A DNA stretch of 64,000 nt, taken from assembly GCF_036898095.1 (NCBI RefSeq), contig NC_090751.1:88349604-88413603 (forward strand), written 5' to 3'. This document shows, in pieces, positions 9,960 to 22,029 of this stretch. Both the position numbers and the translations under genes were made by a program. The notes under the pieces are model-generated. The model was given only the letters and a program-made list of their open reading frames with translations, ran no database searches and was not told where the DNA came from. This DNA comes from Palaemon carinicauda. Its lineage: Eukaryota; Arthropoda; Malacostraca; Decapoda; Palaemonidae. Each line of letters opens with the position of its first letter. Position 1 is the first letter of the stretch.

Positions 9960-11600
9960 TGGATCAGGTAGGAGGGAGACTGTACCAGTTTCGGGACCAA
10001 TGGACCTTCAGTCCTTGGGCCTACAGTATAGTCTCAAAAGGCCTGGGCTGGAAGTGGGCACAAGGTTCTCCACCCCCGACTGTGTCCTTCTTCTAGAAGC
10101 CCACTCCAATCCTAGAGGAGTATACAAAGGACCTACTAAAGAAGAAAGCCATAAAAAAAGTACGGACATTGAAATTTCAAGGACGCCTGTTCATGGTCCC
10201 CAAGAAGAATTCGAACGCTTTGAGAGTGGATCTGGACCTGTCGAAACTGAATTCTTGCATTCTTTGCGGCAGGTTCCGTATGCTGACTGTCTCTCAGGTG
10301 CGAACCTTACTTCCCCGTGGGGCCGTCACCACCTCTATCGATCTTACCGACGCCTATTATCACATTCTGGTAGCAAGAAACTTCTACCCTTACCTCGGCT
10401 TCCGCCTAGGCAAGAAATCCTATGCGTTCAAAGTGATGCCCTTTGGTCTCAACATCGCCCCCAGAATATTTTCCAAGTTGGGGGAGACGGTGTTAGAACA
10501 GCTCAGGAGCCAGGGAATTATGCTGATAGCCTATCTGGACGACTGGCTCATTTGGGCACAGACAGTTCAGGAATGTCACAAGTCTACAACAAAAGTGGTT
10601 CAGTTCCTACACAAGTTGGGATTTCAAGTCAACTTGAGGAAATCCCGCCTACAACCAGCAAGCCAATTCGAATGGCTAGGCATTCACTGGGACCTCACAA
10701 CCCACAGACTTTCTCTTCCCTCCAAAAAGTTCAAAGAGATAGCGTCAAAGATGAAACAGTTCATCAAGAATGAACAGCTGTCAAGAAGAGCCTTAGAAAG
10801 AGTTCTCGGCTTACTTCAATTCGCCTCAGTAACAGACCTCTTACTAAAAGCCAAACTCAAAAACATCAACCGAGTTTGGAGGAAGAGAGCAACAACTCGC
10901 CTAAGAGACAAGATGTCAATGATCCCCTCAGTATTACTAAGACGATTCCGGCCATGGTTGAAACCAGAACCTATCCAAATCGGTTCCTCTGCAGTCGCCC
11001 CCCCCCCCCCCCGAGTGACGATTCACACAGACGCGTCTCTCGGTGGGGGGGGGGGGGCGCTACTCTCAACACCAGATGTTTCAGGGGTCCTGGTCCCCCA
11101 CTATGAAGCAATTCCACATAAACGTGTTAGAGGCCATGGCGGTTTCCTTAACCTTAAAACGACTATCCCCTCCAAGGGCAACTCACATCAGGATAGTATC
11201 GGACAGCACAACAGTGGTCCACTGCATAAACAGGGGAGGATCGAAATCTCCCAACCTGAATCAGATCCTGGTTATGATATTTACCTTGGCAACCGAAAGG
11301 AACTGGTTCCTGTCAGCGACTCACCTGGCAGGAGTCCAGAACGTTATAGCGGACGCCCTCTGCAGGACGACTCCACTGGAATCAGAATGGTCCCTGGACA
11401 TGAATTAATTCCGGTGGATATCCAGGCTGGTTCCGGGTCTCCAGGTGGACCTGTTTGCAACACAACTCAACCACAAGCTTCCCTGCTATGTGGCCCCGAA
11501 CCTGGACCCTCAGGCTTATGCCATGGACGCATTAACCCTAGACTGGAACCATTGGCAGAAGATTTACCTGTTCCCTCCGGTGAATCTTCTGATTAAAGCA
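9960..11600 (+). pseudogene. DIRS reverse transcriptase/RNase H (copy B)
   Basis: The frame is +1 to gag. RT motifs are present: GGRLYQFRDQWTFSPWAYSI, LSKLNSCILCGRFRML, IDLTDAYYHILV, VMPFGLNIAPRIF and an intact YLDDWLIWA near 10525-10560. A TAG at 10094-10096 interrupts the N-terminal part. RNase H (HTDAS, NVLEAMAV, VSDSTTVVHC) is knocked out of frame by long homopolymers: about 14 C near 11000 and about 13 G near 11044-11057. A DLFAT...LPCYV...DPQAYAMDAL segment follows RNase H. DIRS elements are known to carry a methyltransferase-like domain there, but the match is weak. Confidence 0.85.
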
Positions 11601-11659
11601 TTGCCCAAGCTGCGCTCGTTCAAAGGAGCAGTAGCTTTGGTGGCACCAAACTGGCCAAA

Positions 11660-12755
11660 GAGCAATTGATTTCCTCTCCTTCTCGAGTTGAAACTTCGCC
11701 CCTTCCGGATCCCATTCCCCAGGCTGACACAAGTGGTCCAAACGAAGACTGTGTCAGATTCCTCAAGGATAGCCCAAACCCTAACTTTGTGGACTTTATG
11801 AAATTTGCAGCACACAAGGATGCAAACATTGATCCGGAAAATGTCCTCTTTATAGAATTGGACAAGAGAGACTCAACACTTAGGCAATATGATTCGGCTG
11901 TTAAGAAACTGGCAGAATTTCTCAAGAATTCCGACGATACCCGAATGACCCCTAACCTGGCCATTTTGTTTTTTAGGTCCCTCTTTAACAAGGGCCTAGC
12001 CGCTAGTACTATCACTACTGTCAAATCAGCCCTACGTAAGATTTTTCAGGTGGGCTTTAATATTAACTTAGCAGATTCATACTTTTCATCCATTCCAAAA
12101 GCCTGTGCTAGGCTTCGTCCTTCTGTTCGTCCACAGAAGGTCTCATGGTCTCTGAACGACGTCTTAAAGCTAGCATCAGACACAGATAATGAATCCTGCT
12201 CCTACATTTCGCTACTCCGGAAGACCCTGTTTCTTACAGCCATGGCCTCAGGTGTCAGAATTAGCAGCTCTCTCCCGTAACCCTGAAAACCTAGATTTCC
12301 TACCATCAGGAGAAGTCCTACTCTCTCCTGATAGAGCTTTCCTAGCTAAAAACGAGGACCCACAAAATAGGTGGTCCCCTTGGACTATTGTTCCTCTACC
12401 CCAAGATGCTTCTTTATGTCCAGTTGTTACACTTCGGGCCTATTTAGCTAGGACACTCACGCGCTCATCTGGCCCCTTGTTTGTCAGGGAACAAGGTGGT
12501 AATATCTCCATCCAAGGCATCAGACAGCAAATCCTTTACTTTATCAAGCAAGCTAACCCGGAATCCTTTCCACATGCACATGGTATCCGGGCTGTAGCAA
12601 CCTCCATCAATTACTTTCAGAACATGGATTTTGATGACCTTAAAAAGTACACGGGTTGGAAATCCCCTATAGTTTTCAAACGCCACTATTTAAAGAACTT
12701 ACAGGCCCTTAAATTCCCTACTATTGCAGCTGGGAGTGTCATCTCCCCTGAATAA
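11660..12755 (+). pseudogene. DIRS tyrosine recombinase (copy B), catalytic box I broken
   Basis: The N-terminal core-binding part (RDSTLRQYDSAVKKLAEFL, FFRSLFNKGLAASTI) and C-terminal catalytic part (HGIR, TGWKSPIVFKRHY) match copy D. Near 12253-12260 about seven bases are missing where D encodes ARISELAAL, which removes the first catalytic Arg region and shifts the frame. The second half is open from 12189 to 12755. The remaining H-X2-R, Trp and Tyr are intact. Confidence 0.85.
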
Positions 12756-13227
12756 TTTCTTCCCTCTCTTCCTTTTGTCCAACTCTCGTCCTTCTCCCTC
12801 CTACCTGCCACTCCCACCACGATGCCTCTCACCTCAGTCGGTGGTTTAGCACCATTACTATGTTATGTCAATGTTGCCTTGTTCATTTTGGTAGCTTTCA
12901 TTTTGGATTGTATGTAACTTAACCATGGGTATTGTACAGTTTGCCATGTTTTTTGTACCCATATTATAATATTCTGTTTTTTGTCTTATGCCATTATTAC
13001 TTTTACTTTTAGCTACCTACGCTTGTAGTCTATGACTGTATTGCGTTTTTTGAGTTATTGTACTGTATGCTTTACTTGTACTTTCATGGCATTGTTTAAT
13101 TTTATACATGAGGTTTTGATGTTTATGTATGTCACATCACGTTCCTTAATATAGTAACCTCCAGTTGTACATGACGTTTTTTACTTTCTTTAGATTTGTG
13201 GGCTTGGAAGGCATTCTCTGGTATATT
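12756..13227 (+). other. 3' untranslated region of copy B
   Basis: T-rich DNA between the recombinase stop and the ICR. No gene is seen. The closing stretch TTGGAAGGCATTCTCTGGTA is shared with copy D just before its ICR. Confidence 0.6.
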
Positions 13228-13315
13228 TTCACCGGGCGTCACAGGTAGACCCAGAAAAGGGATTTTGACGAAGGAAAAATCTATTTCTGGGGAGATACCT
13301 GTGACGCCCGGTGAA
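13228..13315. repeat. Internal complementary region of copy B
   Basis: Perfect 20-nt inverted arms lie at 13228-13247 and 13296-13315 (TTCACCGGGCGTCACAGGTA and its complement). An inner perfect pair, CCCAGAAA at 13250-13257 and TTTCTGGG at 13284-13291, encloses an asymmetric AT-rich spacer. The right half is the reverse complement of this copy's right tip at about 13629-13692, the canonical DIRS arrangement. Confidence 0.85.
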
Positions 13316-13692
13316 GCCCTTCCCTGGTTTTTCCCCGACCCTTTCCTTTCCAAGCCATCTCATACAGAAGGATGTGTAGATGGCGCTCGAGTCGGGCGTC
13401 GGTGGTGTGTATCAGGAGAGTTTGGTTAGTGCCGCTGTAGCGGCTCACCCCTTATTGATGAAGGATTTATCTAAATGGAAGACTACCTGTGAATAGTGGT
13501 TTTCACACGCCCTATCTTTATACACGACGCCCTTGGGGTGCTCGCGCGAGGGTAGTAACCTCGGCATTCCATGCTTTAACTTTGTCCTGGTATATTTGGA
13601 AGTATTTATATCAGAAAAGAGATAAGAAGGACCTTTTCACTGGGCATCACAGGTATCTCCCCAGAAATAGCTTTTTCCTTCGTCAAAATCCC
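13316..13692 (+). repeat. Right terminal repeat of copy B
   Basis: It is similar to the right terminal repeats of C and D and ends in CTTCGTCAAAATCCC next to TTTATTAAA. It carries the TCGCGCGAGGGT-like word seen in all copies. Confidence 0.7.
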
Positions 13693-14683
<991 letters not shown>

Positions 14684-14733
14684 TGACAAACCACCTTAAT
14701 TTAAGCCATGACAAACCACCTTAATTTAAGCCA
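14684..14733. repeat. 25-bp tandem duplication
   Basis: Two identical adjacent 25-bp units, 14684-14708 and 14709-14733, contain the palindromic word TTAATTTAAG. Confidence 0.9.
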
Positions 14734-14799
14734 TGGGAGTGAGTGGATGTTCTCACCTCGGGAGTACTGGCTTTTACTGAGTTACCCCTTTTTTCAGCA

Positions 14800-15474
14800 T
14801 GTTTGGGAGTGTATGCTGTGATGAGGATGCCAGATGTGCCTGGGCGTGTTGGACCGTAAGTGCGGCACCTGTAATCAATTTTAAACTTTTGTTCCCAGAT
14901 TGTAGAGAACTTTCCTACAGCCAGGCCTCTCTGTGCAGAGTGTTGGGAGTGGGCATCCTCCCCTGGGAGGTGAACTGCAGGAGGGGAAAGTCCAAAAAGG
15001 ACTCTTCTCCTTTGGTGTCTTCCTTGATGTCAAAGTCTCGACCTCCTCCCCGTTTCCCTGGTACCCTGTCTTTCACTTTGGCCTCTTTTGTAGGTCAGTC
15101 ATGGATTGATAGATTAAGAGTTATCTGGCATCCTGACATCTAAGGTCATTGACGTTGAACGGTTAACGAGCCATTGCTCTTCAGTCGGGGAAGAGCAATG
15201 GCTCGTTAACCTTAGGGCAATCTTTAATGCAGGCAGGATCTCCTGTTTCCCCTAGATAAACAGGAAAGTCTTCCTCTCAAAGGGAGTCTGATGATAATTA
15301 GAACACTGCGTTTCTTGCGGCTGTCCTTGTGCCGCAAGGCTCGCCCTTTAAGGAGAGGCTAGTGGAGGTGTTTGCTTGGAGGGGTTGCTGATCCGGGCGG
15401 GGACGCTATTGGCTTGTTTCTATCCAGAATCGAGAAGAGAGTTTCTCCTTCTTGGTCTCGTGCCTCCCCCAGAG
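14800..15474 (+). other. Possible relic of DIRS gag 5' exons with hairpins
   Basis: A segment after CCCAG near 14900 reads PLCAECWEWA, a C-X2-C-W pattern that resembles the Cys-rich module of the third DIRS family, and it is followed by Ser/Lys-rich coding-like sequence to about 15100. Splice-like signals (TTTTTTCAG, CCCAG) are present. The rest contains several hairpins and a short LINE-like 3' end at about 15105-15160. Family assignment is tentative. Confidence 0.3.
15161..15211. repeat. Perfect 22-bp hairpin
   Basis: Arms 15161-15182 and 15190-15211 are exact reverse complements around a 7-nt loop (AGTCGGG). Its role is unknown. Confidence 0.95.
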
Positions 15475-15488
15475 TCTACCCTCTTAAC
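15475..15488. repeat. LINE target-site duplication, left copy
   Basis: TCCCCCAGAGTCTA occurs here and again at 22062-22075, directly bracketing the LINE. A 14-bp duplication is normal for target-primed reverse transcription. Confidence 0.7.
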
Positions 15489-16251
15489 GAGAGAATGCCT
15501 TGATGAAGTCATTGGGCTTCAGCACGGCATATCATTCCCGTGCTGAAGGCTTGTGACGGGCAAGAGGGCTCTCGAACTGGGGAATTTCTTTTCCTCAGTT
15601 TGACTCTAAATTTCTCTCATTCTTTTTCTATTACCTCTTATTGCTTATTCCTCCTTCATAATTATCAGCTGTCTCCAACCTTGCTGTCAAAACTCTTTTA
15701 CCCATTTCACTGTCCAGGTTTTTTAGAGGGGACATTGTATCCATGATCGGTTTTTATTTCAAAATCAATTGTGGGAGCTGTGGTGGTCTTGCCAACTGCC
15801 CGAAAATGTTTGGACACCTAGGAGTGTCAGTATTCCCATACTGGCACGCGGAACTATCTCTTAGGAAATTTTGCCTTCGGATTCCAGGGGTTGGCTATTT
15901 TATAGAGATAGGACTCTCGGCATTCTGTCCGGTTTGCCTGCCACTATGATTAGAGTGGGGATGATTGTATTCTTGAAATGCTCTCAGTCCCATCAAGCGG
16001 GTTTGGCATACACTTGAGCCACTCTAATCATAGTGGTACCATCCCTTTGTGGTAGGGTAGGGAGTGGACATTTGGTAAGCAGCTTTCACAGGTGTCATTG
16101 GTGGAGAAATTAATTCCAGGAAAGGCTAACGGTGTCTTCTTTGGAATTTCAGACATCTTAATCTTTTCTCTCCCTTAAACTATATTTTTTTCCATTGTTT
16201 TTTTTTTCCATTGTTATTATGACCCCTTCCCTCCCCCTGAAAAAATAATTA
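15489..16251 (+). promoter_or_regulatory. LINE 5' UTR with inverted repeats
   Basis: Perfect 18-nt inverted arms lie at 15941-15958 and 16019-16036, separated by 60 nt. An 11-bp hairpin lies around 15513-15546 (CTTCAGCACGG and its complement). An internal promoter is expected for this LINE class, but no promoter element is evident. Confidence 0.5.
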
Positions 16252-18112
16252 ATGAGTAAACTTAATATTCCCCGTACCCCTGGATCAAATGGCGAACCCC
16301 AGACACCGTTGACGACTTCTGCTTGTTTAAATAGGGAAAGCTCTGTTGACAACCTCGGCAATAAAAAGGATTCCTCCAACAATACTTCTTTGACCAGTGT
16401 TGTTAAAGACAATTTATCGGCACTGGTGGAAAATGATGCTTGTAATGACCGTAATACTTTACCCTCTGGTTCTGGCTCATTACCAGATCCAACAAAAAAT
16501 CTGAAAATTCTCCACTTAAAAAACATACCAATTGGTTGTAGCTATGACATAATTCATGAAGCCTTCTGTAGATTTGGAGCAATCAAAGAAATTTTAATGG
16601 AGCTTAATGGTAGTAAAGGCTTTTGGGAAGCTTGGGTATCATTTTCAAGTTTTGAGATTGCTTTAGAAGCAAATAAAAATTTAGAGAGCATAAAAATTGA
16701 CAATTGTTTGATTTCTGGGGCTTTATGTGATAAAGCACCAAGACACCTAGAGATATATAAACCAGAAGAATGGATGGAAAAAGAAATAGAGCATAGACTT
16801 CCAGAAGTAAGAACCCCCAAGCCCCCAACATGGATAATTGCATCTGGAAAGATAGATAATTATAACTATTATAAGATTAGTAAATTTATACAAAAAAAAG
16901 TTGGTTTAATTAAAAGTAAGGATATTAGTAGATACGGTAAGCAATCTGTTTTGATTAATGCAAAATCAGATACTCAAGCTCACATGCTTTGTGGCATGAA
17001 GATTGCAGAAATTGATCCTATTAAGGATATTAAACCACATATGAGCTTCAGCTATGGTAAAGGAGTAGTTTTTGATAAAGATCTATATGAATTCTCAGAA
17101 CCAGAAATTCTGGACATGTGCCCTGCTAATGTTTGGAAAGTAAGTAAGATCCCTCAAACAAGCATGGTAGTTTTAACATTTGAAACCCCTGTTATAACCA
17201 GATCATATAATTATTGAGAATGAAAGAGTACGTGTTCGAGAATATAAACCTAGGCCTTTACAATGCTTTAATTGTTTCAAGTACGGTCACCCTTCCCGGT
17301 ACTGCAATAATACGAAGATCTGTATTAACTGTTCTTTGTTAGAACATGGCCAATGCAACAGAGATACAACCTGTGCAAACTGTAAAGATAATCATAAACC
17401 AAATGATAAAAGATGTAGAGAATACAAGAATGAAGAAGCTGCAATCTTGAAAGCAAATGCTGAACATATAAGTGTAGGTTATGCAAAGCATTTACTCAAT
17501 CGGCAACTTAATTTTGCTCGCGCGGTTAAGATGCCAACAAAAGATTATAATCCACTACCCCTTACTACCACAGGGGGACCAGTGGCAGCACCTGGCCCGT
17601 CAGGTGCATCTCCCTTAGTGGTAGTAGCCCAGCCATCTGGGTCAAGTGCTCAGGCTATAAAAGCCAGAGCACAAACCTCCAAAGAGGTCAATATGGTGTC
17701 CAACACACCAAAAGTATTGTCACCGATAGGAGCATCTCCCCTAGAGGTAGTAGCCCAGCCTTCTGGGTTAAGTGCTCGAACTGTTGAAGTTCTAGCACAA
17801 TCCTCCAAGGAAGCCAATGTGGCTTCCACCACCTTAAATGTATTGTCTCAGGCAGAATCTCTACCTGATTTGATGGAGATTGGAAAACAAGATCTTCCAA
17901 AGAGGAAAAGGTCCCCATCATCCTCACCTTCATCTAAGTCAGGTAAGTGCCCTACTGCTCATGATACTAAGGTTGACTCTTATAAAGATCCTAGAAAGAA
18001 AGAAAAGAAGAGTGGTGGCCTAGTAAAGCCTTCCATCTCCAGGCCTTACATGGCTTCATCTGAAAAGTCCCAAAAGACAAATGAGACAAAGAAAAATAAT
18101 AACAAAAGATAA
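16252..18112 (+). pseudogene. LINE ORF1 (nucleic-acid-binding, CCHC), one frameshift
   Basis: ATG at 16252 opens a 321-codon frame ending at 17217. The protein continues in the next frame to TAA at 18110-18112. One extra A in the stretch GTTATAACCA (17191-17200) explains the shift: without it the frame reads ETPVIPDHIIIENERVRV into the second part. Three zinc-knuckle-like groups follow at about 17260-17420: CFNCFKYGHPSRYC, CINC...C and CANC...C. The central region (about residues 85-130) has an RRM-like look. The C-terminal third is Ser/Pro-rich with two similar copies of a GASPLVVVAQPSG-type word. Such proteins package the LINE RNA. Confidence 0.8.
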
Positions 18113-21100
18113 TGTCTATCATCCAGTGGAATTGCAGAGGTCTAAGTACTAGCATTGAGCAAATAAAAACTTTAACCAGGGACTCAGACACGAAGGTAAT
18201 TTGCCTACAGGAAACCAAGATCAGTGACAAACCATTTAATCCCGGACTCAATTATCATTTTTGTAGATCCCCTCCTTTGCAAGCTGCAAGAGCTCAAGGT
18301 GGTACAGGTTTTATTATTCACAAATCTGTAAAATTTGAAACAATCCCACTCAATACACCACTACAGGCATGTGCAGTTAGAACTCATATCGGGAAAAAAA
18401 TTACTTTATGCTCGCTATATATTGAACCATCCTTAGAACTTTTCCTCTTAGATCATGCTGGTAATCCAAGAAGGCTTAGACTTTCTGACCTCCAAGACTT
18501 GATCAATCAGCTTCCTGCCCCTTTTATTTTAATGGGTGATTTTAATGCAAAGCATACTTTATGGGGTGGAAATGTGTGCGATAGATGGGGTAATCTTGTT
18601 GAAGAATTAATCGACAACAATGATGTAATACTAATGAATGATGGTTCTCCAACTAGGTATGATGTAGTCCACAACTCTACATCAGCCATTGATTTGTCAA
18701 TCTGTTCCTCATCCATTCGATTGGACTACCTTTGGTCAGTGAATGAACACCTACATGGCAGTGACCATTGGCCAATAATGTTAAATTATGTCCATAATCT
18801 TCCTTCTCAGTGTCCACCAAAATGGAAGATAGATGAGGCAGACTGGGCAGCTTATGAAAACTGTTCACACACTGATAAAGAATATGATGAATTTACATCT
18901 CCAGTGCATGCCTATCAACATCTTGAAAATATTATTGATGATAATGCTAGCAAGTTTATACCTAAAACATGCGGTTTACCTCATCGCTCTGTAGTTCCTT
19001 GGTGGAGTAAAGAATGTGCCAACGCAAGAAAAGTGACCCGAACTTGCTTCAGAAGATACTTGAGGACAAACTATTTAGCAGATAGAATAGCATATCTCAG
19101 AGCCTGTGCCAAACAAAAAAGAATTTTTAAAAAAGCAAAGAGAGCATCTTGGAAGAAATATATATCTAATATTAATACCAAAACTCCTTCAAAGGAAATA
19201 TGGGACAAGATTAGAAAACTTCAAGGTAAATTCGTCCCTAAGCCTCTACCAATATTAAGGGAAAATAATAGATATATATCTGACCCCAAAGATGTAGCAG
19301 AGGTTCTTGCTAAGCACTTTGCTTATGTATCAAGTGCTGACAACTATTCCCCAGCATTTCAACAAATTAGAGCATCAACATCTGTTGTTCCTCCTGCTTC
19401 TTCAAATACTGAAGCTTTTAACCTGCCTTTTAGTATGGAGGAGATGCAAAATGCTATCTCCAGCTCTTCTTTAACTGCCCCAGGTGAGGATGGCATCCGG
19501 TATGAAATGATATCACATCTTCCAGTGGATACCAAGGAATTTTTATTAGAAACCTTTAATGGTCTATGGGCTTCCCATACATCTCCTGATTCCTGGCATA
19601 CTTCAATTGTAATTCCAGGCCACAAGTCTGGTAAAGACCCAGAACTGCCATCTAGTTATAGGCCCATATCCTTGACCAGTTGCATATGCAAACTATTTGA
19701 GAGAATGATCAACAACAGACTTGTGTGGTATCTAGAATCAAAAAATCTTTTATCTAACAGACAGTTTGGTTTTAGGAAGAACCGAAGTACTCTAGACCCT
19801 TTGCTGATGTTATCAAGGGAAATTTCAAATGCTTTTTCTAACCAAAACCAGGTGGTGGGTGTCTTTTTTGACCTCGAAAAGGCATATGACACCACATGGA
19901 GGGGTGGTATTTTAAAGCAATTGGCCTCGTGGGGTATAGGAGGACATATGTTCTCTTTTATTGAAGAATTTTTATCAAACCGCTCCATTAAAGTGAGAGT
20001 AGGGTCAGAACTATCTTCATCCTACATGCAAGAAGAAGGTGTCCCCCAAGGCAGCGTATTGAGTGTGACCTTGTTTGCTGTTGCAATTAATAGTCTCATT
20101 AGTCACATACCTCCTGGCATACAAGGATCACTATTTGTCGATGACTTTGCAATTTATTGTAGTGGATCATCTGCACTACAAGCATGCCAAAATCTTCAAA
20201 TTGCAATAAATGCTGCTTCCGCATGGGCAAATTCTCGCGGATTCATGTTTTCTCCTCAGAAGACCAAAGCCATTCGCTTTACTCGTACTCGTAAAAGGGA
20301 AGAGATCCCCACCCTTTTCTTAAATGATTGTATTTTGCCATATGAGGATAGTGTCAAGTTTCTTGGAGTCATTTTCGACAAGAAAATGACATTTGGTCCC
20401 CATATAAATGACCTATCTATCAGGGTTAAGAAGTCACTGAACATTCTGAAAGTGATATCGCATTTTGATTGGGGTGCTGATAGAACAACTTTGCTTAGAA
20501 TTTATACATCTTTGTGTCTGAGCAAGTTAGACTATGCATGCCAAATATATGGGTCAGCTACAAAGACTTTACTTGGAAAACTTGATATTGTTCACAATGC
20601 TGGGCTTCGCATCTGCACAGGTGCTTACAGAACATCTCCCATTGACAGTCTCTATGTTGATTCTGGCATACCTCCCCTTTCCATTCGCAGAGAGGAGTTG
20701 AGTTTGAGGTTTTTAGCTAGGTCCCTTGCTGTGAGAAACAATCCTAACTGTAAATATGTTAGGGCGCCTTTAGATCGGGCTCCTAACAGATCTAGAGTGC
20801 CTAAGCCTTTGGAAGTACAGCTGAAAAATGATGCTAGAGAAGTAGGCTTGTTAACAGCACAGATAGCAGAGGTAGGATATCCCAAGTCTCCTCCTTGGTG
20901 TAATCCACCTGTTAAAGTATGTTTTACGGCAGGAGGGAAAAATACCTTACCTAGTAGGGTTATGAAAAGTGAGTTTTTAAATCATGCTGCTCGACATCAT
21001 GGGAAGCATGTTTTTACAGATGGCTCCAAATCGGCTGCAGGAGTTGGAAGTGCAGCTGTGGTGGGGGATATTGTTATTAGAAGGAAACTCCCATACTCTT

Positions 21101-21834
21101 GTTCAATTTTTACTGCTGAGCTGTATGCAATAATTCTCGCAGTCCAACATATTTTTAAAAATGGCAACCAAAATAGTTTTTATACAATTTTTACGGATTC
21201 CAATAGTGTTTTACTCTCATTAAAACAAATTATGCCAGGCCATCATCTAGTACAAGAGGTGCAGGACTGGTTAGTACTTCTGCAATCTAGGAAGAGTATC
21301 AGTGTTCACTTCTGTTGGGTCCCTGCCCATGTTGGGGTGGATGGGAATGAACAAGTAGATAAGGCAGCAAAGGAAGCTTCAGGGCTAAGTAATCCATCCC
21401 CCTTGAGTATTCCTTACAAAGATCTTAAAAGTGAGATTCATCTTTACTGTAAAAATAAGTGGCAAGCTCGATGGTCTGAACTGACCACCAATACAAAATT
21501 GAAACAAATCCACCCATTGGTGGATAAATGGTCATCTTGTAATTCTTCAAATAGAAGGGATACCATTATTTTAACTAGGCTGCGTATTGGCCATACACAT
21601 GCAACGCACAATTATTTAATGAAGAGTGGGGAAGGGAGACAGGCCCCTCTTTGTAATACCTGTCAAGTGACAATGGATGTTAAACATATTTTAGTCGATT
21701 GTCCTGTTTTTAATCTCCAGAGGAGGACACATTTACTCCAGAACAAACCGTTAAGAGATATACTGGGGGAAAACTGTAATACCCTGAACTTGAGAAAATT
21801 TATACAAAGTATTGGGTTATATTACGAGCTATAA
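18112..21834 (+). CDS. LINE ORF2: endonuclease, reverse transcriptase, RNase H
   Basis: This is an intact 1240-residue frame. The N-terminal endonuclease shows QWNCRG, LQETK, MGDFNAKH, SAIDLS and SDHWPI. RT shows FFDLEKAYD, GVPQGSVLS and FVDDFAIY, with the catalytic Asp pair at residues 677-678. RNase H shows FTDGSK, TAELYAI, FTDSNSV and WVPAHVGVDGNE. A C-terminal C-X2-C-X7-H-X4-C motif (CNTCQVTMDVKH...) ends the protein. The start codon overlaps the ORF1 stop as TAATG (18110-18114), the arrangement used for stop-and-restart translation in some LINEs such as SART1. It should be able to nick target DNA and copy its RNA. Confidence 0.95.
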   Translation: MSIIQWNCRGLSTSIEQIKTLTRDSDTKVICLQETKISDKPFNPGLNYHFCRSPPLQAARAQGGTGFIIHKSVKFETIPLNTPLQACAVRTHIGKKITLCSLYIEPSLELFLLDHAGNPRRLRLSDLQDLINQLPAPFILMGDFNAKHTLWGGNVCDRWGNLVEELIDNNDVILMNDGSPTRYDVVHNSTSAIDLSICSSSIRLDYLWSVNEHLHGSDHWPIMLNYVHNLPSQCPPKWKIDEADWAAYENCSHTDKEYDEFTSPVHAYQHLENIIDDNASKFIPKTCGLPHRSVVPWWSKECANARKVTRTCFRRYLRTNYLADRIAYLRACAKQKRIFKKAKRASWKKYISNINTKTPSKEIWDKIRKLQGKFVPKPLPILRENNRYISDPKDVAEVLAKHFAYVSSADNYSPAFQQIRASTSVVPPASSNTEAFNLPFSMEEMQNAISSSSLTAPGEDGIRYEMISHLPVDTKEFLLETFNGLWASHTSPDSWHTSIVIPGHKSGKDPELPSSYRPISLTSCICKLFERMINNRLVWYLESKNLLSNRQFGFRKNRSTLDPLLMLSREISNAFSNQNQVVGVFFDLEKAYDTTWRGGILKQLASWGIGGHMFSFIEEFLSNRSIKVRVGSELSSSYMQEEGVPQGSVLSVTLFAVAINSLISHIPPGIQGSLFVDDFAIYCSGSSALQACQNLQIAINAASAWANSRGFMFSPQKTKAIRFTRTRKREEIPTLFLNDCILPYEDSVKFLGVIFDKKMTFGPHINDLSIRVKKSLNILKVISHFDWGADRTTLLRIYTSLCLSKLDYACQIYGSATKTLLGKLDIVHNAGLRICTGAYRTSPIDSLYVDSGIPPLSIRREELSLRFLARSLAVRNNPNCKYVRAPLDRAPNRSRVPKPLEVQLKNDAREVGLLTAQIAEVGYPKSPPWCNPPVKVCFTAGGKNTLPSRVMKSEFLNHAARHHGKHVFTDGSKSAAGVGSAAVVGDIVIRRKLPYSCSIFTAELYAIILAVQHIFKNGNQNSFYTIFTDSNSVLLSLKQIMPGHHLVQEVQDWLVLLQSRKSISVHFCWVPAHVGVDGNEQVDKAAKEASGLSNPSPLSIPYKDLKSEIHLYCKNKWQARWSELTTNTKLKQIHPLVDKWSSCNSSNRRDTIILTRLRIGHTHATHNYLMKSGEGRQAPLCNTCQVTMDVKHILVDCPVFNLQRRTHLLQNKPLRDILGENCNTLNLRKFIQSIGLYYEL

Positions 21835-22029
21835 TTGATTTTATTAATTTATTTATTTATTTTACCCTTTTAATCCCTATTTATTTCACATCTAGATTTT
21901 ATTGTATGAAAGTGTTACGTTTTGTATTAAAGGTTAAAATGATACTAAATGGTGTGAGTGTTCAGATATGATTGAATGATTTTCGTTGTATAGCGCTGAA
22001 TGGCCTTTGATGCCCCAGTGCTTGGCTTA

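Larger units (their letters stand above)
6846..13692 (+). mobile_element. DIRS retrotransposon copy B, decayed
   Basis: Copy B carries leader, Cys/His exon, intron, gag, RT/RNase H, YR, ICR and right ITR in the same order as D but is more diverged, so it represents a subfamily. I find no left ITR matching its ICR, so the left boundary is uncertain; 6846 is simply the base after the preceding element. Premature stops and frameshifts in gag, RT/RNase H and YR make it non-autonomous. Confidence 0.8.

Noticed and set aside
13132..13429. Two opposite frames across 13228-13315
   Set aside because: They result from the palindromic ICR, not from genes; the same applies at 40850-41059.
14799..15143. 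Possible host gene with introns
   Set aside because: The Cys-X2-Cys-Trp word and splice-like signals fit a DIRS gag exon relic better, and no longer coding chain is found.
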